A stretch of DNA of 64,000 nucleotides from Streptomyces sp. NBC_00358 (GTDB lineage Bacteria > Actinomycetota > Actinomycetes > Streptomycetales > Streptomycetaceae): contig NZ_CP107976.1 of the NCBI RefSeq assembly GCF_036099295.1, positions 248,001-312,000 of the forward strand, read 5' to 3'. Position numbers and translations under genes: made by a program. The number at the start of each line of letters is the position of its first letter. The first letter of the stretch is position 1. The notes below the pieces were generated by a model. The model worked only from the letters and a program-made list of their open reading frames with translations. It searched no databases and was not told the origin of the DNA. Of this stretch, positions 56,888-64,000 are shown one piece after another.

Positions 56888-57735
56888 GCAACCTCACCCA
56901 CCGTTCCCAACGGCCCTTCATCGCCCGGACGTTCGTCTACGCCTCACTGGTCCTCGCCTCCCTCGTCGTCCTGATACCGCTCGCAGTCGTCCTCCTCACA
57001 TCCTTGAAGACTCCGCGTGAAGCCGCCGACAGTGGCCGGGCGTTGAGCCTGCCCCACAACTGGCTCAACCTGCACAACTACGCCACCGCCTTCACCGACG
57101 GCCACCTGCTCATGGCACTCGGCAACACGGCCTTCATCCTTGGCTTCTCCATCACGGGCACAGTTCTGATCGGTTCCATGACCGCGTACGCCGTGGACCG
57201 CTTCGACTTCCGCGGCAAGAGGCTGGTAGTGGGCCTGTTCCTCATAGCCGCCCTCGTCCCCGGCGTGACCACCCAGGTGGCCACCTTCCAAGTGGTCAAC
57301 AGCTTCGGCCTGTTCGACACCCGTCTGGCCCCCATCCTGCTGTACACGGGGACGGACATCGTGTCGATCTACATCTTCCTCCAGTTCATCAGAGGTATCC
57401 CCCGGTCCCTGGACGAGGCCGCCCGCATCGACGGCGCAAACGCACTGACCATCTACTGGAAGATCATCTTCCCGCTCCTGAAGCCGGCGGTGGCAACCGT
57501 CGTCATCGTCAAGGGGATCACCGTCTACAACGACTTCTACATCCCCTTCCTCTACATGCCCTCCGAGGAACTGGGCACAATGTCCACCGCCCTCTTCCGG
57601 TTCAAGGGCCCCTTCGGCGCTCACTGGGAGGAAATCTCCGCCGGCACAGTCCTGGTCATCCTGCCCACGCTCACCGTCTTCCTCTTCCTCCAGCGGTACA
57701 TCTACAACGGCTTCGCCCGGGGAGCCACGAAGTAG
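56884..57735 (+). CDS. sugar ABC transporter permease, MalG type
   Basis: A 283-residue permease with six helices (VYASLVLASLVVLIPLAVVL first). The EAA loop is PRSLDEAARIDGANALTIYW, and FLQRYIYNGFARGATK is the characteristic MalG-type C-terminus. It forms the transmembrane pair with the preceding MalF-type protein. No ATPase gene follows, so a shared ATPase such as MsiK must serve the system. Confidence 0.92.
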   Translation: MSNLTHRSQRPFIARTFVYASLVLASLVVLIPLAVVLLTSLKTPREAADSGRALSLPHNWLNLHNYATAFTDGHLLMALGNTAFILGFSITGTVLIGSMTAYAVDRFDFRGKRLVVGLFLIAALVPGVTTQVATFQVVNSFGLFDTRLAPILLYTGTDIVSIYIFLQFIRGIPRSLDEAARIDGANALTIYWKIIFPLLKPAVATVVIVKGITVYNDFYIPFLYMPSEELGTMSTALFRFKGPFGAHWEEISAGTVLVILPTLTVFLFLQRYIYNGFARGATK

Positions 57736-57775
57736 ACCGAGCTCGCGTGGCACACGCAGACTCAACTCGCCCAAG

Positions 57776-58501
57776 TCAACGCGAGCCGACCGTGGTTGGA
57801 AGCAGTGACAGCGCGGCACTCTGCCGCAGGCCACCGCCAGGATGAGACGACGAGAATCCCTGGACGTCACACTGACGGAACCCATGCTGGTGGTGGAAAA
57901 GGATCTCGGATTCACCGGTACCCATCGTGGATTGTCCGCGCGATGACCGGCGTGCAGGGCAGGTGGGGCCAGGGAACGGTCGGCAGCGCGACGATGACAA
58001 CGAAGGATCCGTCGAAGCTGCGGCTACCATCTCGGCACCGTCAACCTGTCGCTCCAGGTTACGAAACCGGTCCATGGCGGCGATGTCGAGTATGAGCGCC
58101 ACGGTCACGTCCAAGTACCGGTCTTCATTGGCACGCGGCAGCTCGACCAGAAGGCCAGAGGTCACCAAACGGGAGACCAACGGTCTGGGGGCGTTCGACG
58201 AGGTGGCTGCGTTCGAAACGGGATCCGGCGCGGACGACGGCGACGAGGTGAGGTGCTTGACCGCTCTCCAGCGCTCCTGGGCGGACTCGACGAGGTCACT
58301 GATCCAGTCCTGCGGCCGGAAGCACTCGGCGGAGCCCGAACCGGCTCCGCCTGCACTGCCGGCTGCCAGGACCTTCCGGCCAGGCGAGCACTCGACAGAA
58401 CACGTCGCGACGTCTGCAGTGGAGTGCTGGGATGCCAGCTTCACGCTGTCAGTACGGCGGTAGCGGTAGCGATTACAAGCACAGCGGGGCAAGCTCCACA
58501 A
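57776..58501 (-). CDS. doubtful open frame, 241 aa
   Basis: The frame is open over 241 codons. Only its middle (RPLVSRLVTSGLLVELPRAN, RYLDVTVALILDIAAMDRFR) looks protein-like, with rather weak third-position G/C. It may be a decayed gene. An overlapping plus-strand frame at 57927-58463 is no better. I see nothing else in 57736-58658. Confidence 0.25.
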   Translation of the reverse strand: MWSLPRCACNRYRYRRTDSVKLASQHSTADVATCSVECSPGRKVLAAGSAGGAGSGSAECFRPQDWISDLVESAQERWRAVKHLTSSPSSAPDPVSNAATSSNAPRPLVSRLVTSGLLVELPRANEDRYLDVTVALILDIAAMDRFRNLERQVDGAEMVAAASTDPSLSSSRCRPFPGPTCPARRSSRGQSTMGTGESEILFHHQHGFRQCDVQGFSSSHPGGGLRQSAALSLLPTTVGSR

Positions 58502-58658
58502 GCTGGTCTGGCGCTGCTGAACGCACTACACGGCCGTGCGGGAAACTAGCCGAGAGGTGATCCAACACCGAGTCCCTGCTGGAGTATTGACCTACAGGGC
58601 AGAAGTGAGCAGCATACGATTGTGATCAAGCATCGTCCCGTAATTGCACAGGGCCATC

Positions 58659-58883
58659 ATGGCAGTTGAACCACGACACGATGTGCGTCGGCTGCGTGTG
58701 CGTCTGCGCGGCTACATACTTGCCGTGTTAATCCTCGCCGGGTGGACGGTCATAGGTCACTGGTGGGTGCCTGAGCCGTGGTCAGCGAGCATAACGACCG
58801 TGGTCTTGATACTTGCGGCATTCGTGCTCACCGGCGAGATCCGCGCCTGGCGACTCCGTCGTAGCCACCGCATGTCCGACTAG
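58659..58883 (+). CDS. small membrane protein, 74 aa
   Basis: A short basic protein with two membrane helices (GYILAVLILAGWTVIGHWWV and ASITTVVLILAAFVLTGEIR) and Arg-rich ends, so both termini probably face the cytoplasm. There is no recognised family and no strong ribosome site before ATG 58659. Confidence 0.55.
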   Translation: MAVEPRHDVRRLRVRLRGYILAVLILAGWTVIGHWWVPEPWSASITTVVLILAAFVLTGEIRAWRLRRSHRMSD

Positions 58884-59276
58884 TCAGAAGGTGCCCGTGC
58901 CCCACACCATCGCTGGCCGACGCCCCTGACCGCAGCCTGACGGCGGTTCATGTCGAGCAACTGGATGGTCTGCGGGCGCAGCCCCGCCGTTCCTGCCCCT
59001 GGTCACCGTGACCCCGGCGGCTCAGGGATCTTCCCCTTCGTACGGGAACCAGGCAATAGCCGGGCCGGGGAGAGTGGCCGCGTGCCACGACCGTGCCACT
59101 TCCTGCGGTCAGTCACGGTCAAGGACGGCCCGCCGCAGTCAAGATGCCCCGCTGAGCGGGGATGGCGCCACAACCGCAGTGACCTGGACGTCCTTCCGAT
59201 CCACCACGTCCGCCCTTACAGCGCAGTGGTCGCGCGCTTCTTGGCAAGTCATGATCTGCCGATGGATGAGTACACA
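58884..59276. other. intergenic stretch, possible gene fragment
   Basis: About 390 bases. The last part of one plus-strand frame (PIHHVRPYSAVVARFLASHD, just before 59277) looks coding and may be the tail of a lost gene upstream of the S1-like pseudogene. Confidence 0.35.
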
Positions 59277-59578
59277 ATGCCAACGCGCCGCCCCAACGTG
59301 CCGGGGCAGTCGCCGGAGGAGACCTGGGCGGCGACCGTTGCAGCCCTCCCCCTGGGGCCGCCATCGCAGGAGAGGTGATTGGACGCCAGCCCTTCGGCGT
59401 CTTTATCCGTGTCGACGGAGTTCCGGGCGCCGTGGCGCTAGCCGGGATCCTTGCCATTCCCGAGGTGATGGGATTGCCCGTGCTTGGGGCCTACGTCCGC
59501 GGTGAGGTCATCGCGTACACGGAGCACAATCACCAGGTGAGAGTTCAGCTGTACGTGCCTGGGACATCGCTCGGGTGA
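59277..59578 (+). pseudogene. small S1/OB-fold-like protein, frameshifted
   Basis: The first frame from ATG 59277 gives MPTRRPNVPGQSPEETWAAT and ALPLG; the second gives AAIAGEVIGRQPFGVFIRVD, then GYVRGEVIAY-like AYVRGEVIAYTEHNHQVRVQ. Together they make one protein of about 100 residues with an S1/OB-type pattern (GEVIGxxPFGVF...GxVxxxxxHNxQVxVxL) known from small Streptomyces proteins. The frames join only if one base is missing near 59362, so either the gene is broken or the sequence has an error there. Confidence 0.6.
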
Positions 59579-59890
59579 TCACGTCCGGGCCGTCCCTGGG
59601 CCGTGCGAGGGCGCTCGGCAGTGACCGGCGGCGACAACCAGTGACAGATCAGCTACGAGCAGCGGCGGCGAACGGCCAGGTCACGCCCCCGGGACCGAAC
59701 GGGTTTGAGGGCTGTCTTGCACGCGGTGCCGGTCGACCCCGAGGCAGCCGAGCAATGGGCGAAGGATCGCCTGACCAGCCGCTGAACGCTCTGGTCGGCT
59801 TCCAGCCCCCTCCGTGCCGCCTGCACCGGCCCCGCCGGCGGGCCGCGCTGCCCGGGCCCGCCGGCGAGGTGGCCAAGCCATGCAGGTCGT
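59579..59890. other. intergenic stretch, no gene supported
   Basis: About 310 bases between convergent genes. A short plus-strand run (AVPVDPEAAEQWAKDRLTSR) ending at a stop near 59785 may be the tail of a decayed gene. No hairpin was noticed. Confidence 0.35.
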
Positions 59891-60586
59891 TCAGCCGCCG
59901 CCAGAGCCCAAGCCATAGAGCGCAGCGATGTCTTCGGACGTCGCCCACCGACTGTAGGTGGGCGACTGAGGCCATCCCTCGGGCGAATCCTGCCATTCCT
60001 CCTGCCGTCCGTACGGCAGGAGGTCGATCAGCGCGAAGGTGTGACTGAGCTGCTCAGTACCCCGACCGTTGGTGTGCCAGGTGCGATAGACGGAGTCGCC
60101 GTCGCGCAGGAACACGTTGACCGCGAATCCTCCGTCGGGCGGTGCGCCGACGTCGGCCCCGAACGAGCTGTTGGCAGTCGAGTACCACGTCATCTGGTTG
60201 CCGACCCGCTGCTTGTAGGCGAGTGCCTCTTTGATCGGGCCCTGGGTGACGATGACGAATCGCGCATCGTAGTTGTCCAGGAACCCCAGGCGGGTGTATT
60301 GCGAGGTGAACCCCGTGCAGCCCGAGCACTGCCAATCCTTGCCCGCGAACCACATGTGGTTGTAGACGATCAGTTGCCTCTTGCCTTCGAAGACGTCCGC
60401 CAGCCGAACGGGGCCGTCCTCGCCCTCCAGGGTGTAGTCGGGCATCTCGACCATCGGCAGGCGACGACGCTCGGCGGCGACGGCGTCAAGCTCCCGCGTC
60501 GCGGCCTTCTCCCGGGCTCGCAGCGCCTCGAGTTGGCGATCCCAAGTTGCGGCGTCGACGACGGGTGGTAGTGCGTGGGTAGTCAT
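59891..60586 (-). CDS. DUF899 family thioredoxin-like protein
   Basis: A 231-residue soluble protein. The helical start LRAREKAATRELDAVAAERR is followed by MVEMPDYTLEGEDGPVRLAD, LIVYNHMWFAGKDWQCSGCT, YTRLGFLDNYDARFVIVTQG and MTWYSTANSSFGADVG. These blocks are diagnostic of DUF899, a thioredoxin-like family with a CxxC in the position of the redox motif. GAGGGGACC precedes ATG 60586. The reaction is unknown. Confidence 0.9.
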   Translation of the reverse strand: MTTHALPPVVDAATWDRQLEALRAREKAATRELDAVAAERRRLPMVEMPDYTLEGEDGPVRLADVFEGKRQLIVYNHMWFAGKDWQCSGCTGFTSQYTRLGFLDNYDARFVIVTQGPIKEALAYKQRVGNQMTWYSTANSSFGADVGAPPDGGFAVNVFLRDGDSVYRTWHTNGRGTEQLSHTFALIDLLPYGRQEEWQDSPEGWPQSPTYSRWATSEDIAALYGLGSGGG

Positions 60587-61413
60587 GGTCCCCTCACAGA
60601 GCTCGTGCGCAGCTTTCGCTTGTGCGGAGGTAGACCCCACCGGGCCCAGGAACTCATCGGTCGGCACAGGGGAATGCGACTGACGCGGTGGATCCACCGA
60701 CGCACTCTGGCCGAGATCACCGCTGAAGAACTGGCGCGTCCTCGGCAACGAACCCACCGACCCGAAGTGGGCGTCCGCGCTGGTGAGGGCCCTGCTGGTA
60801 CTGACGAACCGCGAAGTCGCCCGCTGACCGACCATCTGCCATAGCGCGCCATCGATGGTCGGCCGGACGGCTTCTCGATGCGATCCGGGCCTGGTGCAAG
60901 TTCGGTTGACTGGTTGTGCCGAGGTGAGTGGGACTGGTCAAAGCGGTCCGATGGACACCAGCGAGCCAAGTGGCTTGTCACGCAATCCGATTTGGCAGCA
61001 CTTGTGTCACCGACTGGGGAAGGCTGCGCGACAGACCCGACAGTTCATTGGATCAGGTCGGTGTGTGGACTGCTCGGCAGAGGTCGGGCAGACGTGGAGC
61101 TGCATATTGTCCGTGCTGCCGACTTCGACGTTTGGTCGGCGCCGGTGCCTGGCCAGAGCGATGACGGGTCAAAGCACCGATCGTGGGTCGGCGTGGGTCC
61201 ACCCGGGCCCTGAGTGGCCGGCTGGGCCACGGCAGGTACCGGCGGGCGGCTCCGCAAGGGCGTCCGCCGTGAGATAGCCGTTCCCGGTGTGAGGCCGAAG
61301 GCCACCGGAAGGGCCACGGGTCGCCGTCCGACGCCGGACCGTTGGCCCCGCCCCCGGCTCCGCAGCCGTATCCATTCTGGACGAGGGCCCGCGGGCGGTG
61401 AATTGCGTGCGGA
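60587..61413. other. long intergenic stretch, no gene supported
   Basis: About 830 bases with no convincing coding frame, hairpin or repeat. It includes the promoter of the DUF899 gene at its left end. Low-GC patches near 60995-61010 and 61100-61110 stand out slightly. Confidence 0.4.
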
Positions 61414-62010
61414 TCAGCGAGTGATCGAGATCGCGAAGGGCGTGAATCCGCTGGACCGAATCACGTGCGGTACGAACAGAATCGCGGCCTCCGTGGCGCG
61501 GGCGGTCTGGATCCCGCCGAGGTCGGTGATCCACTCCTTGCGCCAGCCGAGGTCGAGGAGCAGTTCGCGGACGGTCTGCTTGGCCTGCTGGTCGTCGCCG
61601 GAGAGGAAGGCATCGGGCGCCCGGGTGAGGGTGGCGGGCGCGGTCATCACCGGGAAGAGCATGGTGTTGAGTGTCTTGACGACGTGCGTTTCGGGGAGCG
61701 CTTCCTGGAGTTGCTCGGCAAGGCTTGAGCCGGGGTAGAGCAGGTCGGCAGGCAGTCCGTCGGGGCCGTCGACGGTGGCGTTGGAGACGTCGACGAGGAT
61801 CTTGCCGCGCAGTTCCTCTCGCAGGGCGGCAAGCCGGTCGAGCGAGCCGGCGCCCGGGGTGGCGTTGATGACGATCCGGGCTGTCCGGGCAGCGTCGGCG
61901 GCGGCGCCTGGAGCGCGGTTCGCCACTGTCACCTCATGCCCTGCCCGGGTGAGGGCTGTGGCCAGGTTGCCGCCGACGCGGCCGTTTCCGAGAACTGCGA
62001 TCGTGGTCAT
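61414..62010 (-). CDS. NADPH-dependent F420 reductase-like protein
   Basis: A 198-residue Rossmann protein. The dinucleotide loop is IAVLGNGRVGGNLATALTRA, followed by GHEVTVANR (basic residue favouring NADP), IVINATPGAGSLDRL, ILVDVSNATV and VVKTLNTMLFPVM. This matches the NAD-binding F420-oxidoreductase group, whose members reduce F420 or act as small oxidoreductases. It lies downstream of the inositol-phosphatase-like gene on the same strand with 41 bases between. Confidence 0.88.
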   Translation of the reverse strand: MTTIAVLGNGRVGGNLATALTRAGHEVTVANRAPGAAADAARTARIVINATPGAGSLDRLAALREELRGKILVDVSNATVDGPDGLPADLLYPGSSLAEQLQEALPETHVVKTLNTMLFPVMTAPATLTRAPDAFLSGDDQQAKQTVRELLLDLGWRKEWITDLGGIQTARATEAAILFVPHVIRSSGFTPFAISITR

Positions 62011-62051
62011 GGTGATCTGGTCCTTTCGTGCGTGCAGGTTGTGGTGCGTGG

Positions 62052-62870
62052 TCAACGGGAGAGCGTGGCGACGGCCTCGGCATGGACACCGGGCGCAGCG
62101 GCCAGGAAGCTCTCGCTCTGCGGGGTCCAGGGGCGGCCCTCGGCGTCGGAGATCTCCCCGCCGGCCTCGGTGACGAGCAGCGCCCCCGGCAGCAGGTCCG
62201 CGCGGGCGCCGGAGTACTGCCAGAAGGCGTCGATCCGGCCGGCGGCCACGTTCAGCAGGTGCAGGGTCGCGGGTACGGCGGCGCGGACGACGAGCGCGTC
62301 GAAGAGCATCGCGGTGATCGAGGAGCCGACGCGCCGTACGACCTTCTCGTCCTCGTCCGGCCGGGCCTGGCTTGTGGCCACGATGCCCAGAGCGAGGTCC
62401 GCGGTCCGGGAGACCTGCAGTGGCCGGCCGTCGAGGTGGGCGCCCGCGCCTGCGAGCGCGGTGTAGGTCTCGCCGGTCAGCGGCAGGTGGACCACGGTGA
62501 GCACCGGCTGGTTCTCACGCACGAGGGTGGCGGTCACCGCCCACTCCGGAAGGGCGTGCAGGTGGTTGACGTTTCCTTCTGCCGGATCCACGACCCACCA
62601 CTCGCCGGGCGGCAGCGCCCCGCCGTCCAGCTCGTCCTCCACCCAGCCGGCGTTCGGGCGCAGGCGCGTGAGGCCGGGGCGCAGGATGGCGAGGGCCGTG
62701 TCGTCGTTGGCGGCGAGGGCGCGCATCAGCTCTTCGCGGGTCTCGTAGCGGACCACCTCGCCGAAGCGCTCGCGCAGCGCGGATCCGGCAGCGCGCACGA
62801 CGATGGCGGTCTGGCTGAGCAGGTCGGCGTCGGGGGCGGCGACGTCGGTGGTCTGAAGCGTTTCGGACAT
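62052..62870 (-). CDS. inositol monophosphatase-family protein with altered metal motif
   Basis: A 272-residue IMPase-fold protein. The region WWVVDPAEGNVNHLHALPEW corresponds to the WxVDPxDGTxNF metal motif, but the second Asp is Glu and the Thr is Asn. The C-terminal motif (usual form GxxDAFW...WDxAPG) is DAFWQYSGARADLLPGALLV, where the usual WD is AD. An N-terminal metal Glu is in VEDE (GWVEDELDGG). Activity may be changed. It is divergent from a LysR regulator, which probably controls it. Confidence 0.8.
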   Translation of the reverse strand: MSETLQTTDVAAPDADLLSQTAIVVRAAGSALRERFGEVVRYETREELMRALAANDDTALAILRPGLTRLRPNAGWVEDELDGGALPPGEWWVVDPAEGNVNHLHALPEWAVTATLVRENQPVLTVVHLPLTGETYTALAGAGAHLDGRPLQVSRTADLALGIVATSQARPDEDEKVVRRVGSSITAMLFDALVVRAAVPATLHLLNVAAGRIDAFWQYSGARADLLPGALLVTEAGGEISDAEGRPWTPQSESFLAAAPGVHAEAVATLSR

Positions 62871-63007
62871 GGCGGTACTCCCGTGTGAGGAGGGGTGATG
62901 AGGCTGGTCGGGCCAGGCGGTGCGTTCCGTCTTGCGCTCTCACCTCGAAGGTATAGAGCCCCTTCATTAACTTCAAATGCATGTCAAGCACGGCTAGGAT
63001 TACTCGC

Positions 63008-63913
63008 ATGCAATTGGATTTGAACCTGCTCACCGCCCTCGACGCGCTGCTGGAGGAGGGGAGTGTGACCGGGGCGGCCGCACGCCTGCACGTCACCGCC
63101 CCCGCGATGAGCCGGAGTCTGGGCCGAATCCGGCACGTGACCGGGGATCAGATCCTGGTGCGCACGGGGCGCACGATGACCCCGACGCCGTATGCGATCG
63201 CCGTCCGGGAACAGGTGCACGAGCTGCTGCACCAGGTCCACGGTGTACTGGCACCGAGCCGTGAACTCGACCTGGCAACGTTGGAGCGCACTTTCACCCT
63301 CCGCTGGCACGACTCCCTGGTCGCCATGAGTGGCCCCGCCCTGCTCACGGCCGTTCGCGGACAGGCTCCAGGCGTGCGCTTGCGCTTCGTCGCGGAATCG
63401 GGCACCGACACCCCCGAGTTGCGGCGCGGCGAGGTCGACCTGGAGGCGAACGCCAACCGCCCCGGCGCACCGGACATCCGTGCCGAGAACGTGGGCGAGA
63501 CCCGCCTCGTCATCGTCGTGAGGCGGGGGCACCCACTCACCCGCGTCAGGACCCTCACGGCAAAGCAATACGCCGCCGCCGAGCACGTCACCGTCTCACG
63601 ACGTGGCAACCTCAGTAATGCCCTCGACGACGCCCTCACGCGGCTCGGCCTCACCCGCCGTGTGGTGGCGACCGCGCCCACGGAAGCGACCGCCTTCGAG
63701 TTCGCGCGTGGCTCCGATCTCCTGATCAGCGTCCCAGAAGCCACCACGCGCTCCACAGTCGCCGACCTCGGCCTGGTCGTCCTCCCCCTCCCCCTCGAAC
63801 TGCCGTCGGCACCGGTATACCTGTCATGGCATCAGCGTTACGACACCGACCGCGCCCACGCCTGGCTGCGCGGCCTGGCGCGAACCGCGCTGGCCGTGTG
63901 CGAGGCGCCGTAG
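63008..63913 (+). CDS. LysR-family transcriptional regulator
   Basis: A 301-residue regulator. The winged helix-turn-helix is at the N-terminus (MQLDLNLLTALDALLEEGSV, AARLHVTAPAMSRSLGRI), followed by the effector domain with LRRGEVDLEANANRPGAP, VIVVRRGHPLTRVRTL and LGLVVLPLPLELPSAPVYLS. ATG 63008 is the usual LysR start with AGGA upstream. It is divergent from the IMPase-like gene; TTCAAATGCATGTCAA in the gap is imperfectly symmetric and may be part of its binding site. Confidence 0.92.
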   Translation: MQLDLNLLTALDALLEEGSVTGAAARLHVTAPAMSRSLGRIRHVTGDQILVRTGRTMTPTPYAIAVREQVHELLHQVHGVLAPSRELDLATLERTFTLRWHDSLVAMSGPALLTAVRGQAPGVRLRFVAESGTDTPELRRGEVDLEANANRPGAPDIRAENVGETRLVIVVRRGHPLTRVRTLTAKQYAAAEHVTVSRRGNLSNALDDALTRLGLTRRVVATAPTEATAFEFARGSDLLISVPEATTRSTVADLGLVVLPLPLELPSAPVYLSWHQRYDTDRAHAWLRGLARTALAVCEAP

Positions 63914-63932
63914 TCGGCGTCGTCAGGCCGCT

Positions 63933-64000
63933 TCACCCATGCGTCCACGCGACCACCTTGATCTCGCACGGCCGGCCGCCGCGCGGGACCCCGCAGTGGT
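63933..64000 (-). CDS. C-terminal end of an unidentified protein (cut by window edge)
   Basis: On the minus strand the frame entering from the right edge encodes HCGVPRGGRPCEIKVVAWTH and stops at 63933. It may be the tail of a gene converging on the LysR gene, but is too short to identify. Confidence 0.3.
   Translation of the reverse strand, partial: HCGVPRGGRPCEIKVVAWTHG

Overview
The window looks like an accessory or arm region of a Streptomyces-type actinomycete chromosome. GC is very high, GTG and TTG starts and GGAGG-type ribosome sites are common, overlapping ATGA/GTGA gene junctions are frequent, and the gene content is typical of the genus (secreted lipoproteins, LacI/TetR/LysR regulators, sugar ABC uptake, class I lanthipeptide genes). 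No rRNA, CRISPR array or replication origin was seen.

Left part (1-18.8 kb): small hypothetical genes, a TPR protein, a secreted beta-helix protein, a DUF2071 protein, a secreted endonuclease/exonuclease/phosphatase-fold enzyme, a lipoprotein, a DUF4345/TetR divergent pair, an SRPBCC protein and a BAAT-type alpha/beta hydrolase. They sit among at least six different decayed insertion sequences (IS5, a Streptomyces DDE family, ISAzo13, IS3, IS21 IstB, ISKra4). A tRNA-Trp-like gene lies near 4.2 kb. The 3' half of a tRNA-Arg with its terminator lies near 6.9 kb and looks like an attachment site left by an integrative element.

Centre-left (18.8-32.6 kb): the most unusual locus. One operon encodes a very glycine-rich protein with a RiPP-leader-like N-terminus and three copies of a DQENTGRRPGG motif, a fusion of zinc ribbon, FHA, PqqD-like and M50 intramembrane protease domains, a membrane Ser/Thr kinase, and a kinase-like membrane protein without catalytic residues. 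Next come a NarL-type two-component system transcribed leftwards and, divergently, a small membrane protein with a MacB/FtsX-type ABC transporter and a CPBP protease. The same GGTACAGC-CT-GCTGTACC palindrome precedes the ABC genes and the CPBP gene.

Centre (33-42 kb): secreted proteins, then a class I lanthipeptide-like cluster (short candidate precursor, JmjC-type hydroxylase, full-length LanB dehydratase, methyltransferase, and a LanC truncated before its zinc site). Right (42-64 kb): a methyltransferase, an aminoglycoside-phosphotransferase-fold protein, an FG-GAP lipoprotein, a secreted amidase, a secreted TAP-type hydrolase, a mannoside locus (GH2 beta-mannosidase and LacI regulator divergent from a binding protein and two permeases, with no ATPase), a DUF899 protein, and an F420-reductase-like gene and an inositol-monophosphatase-like gene divergent from a LysR regulator.
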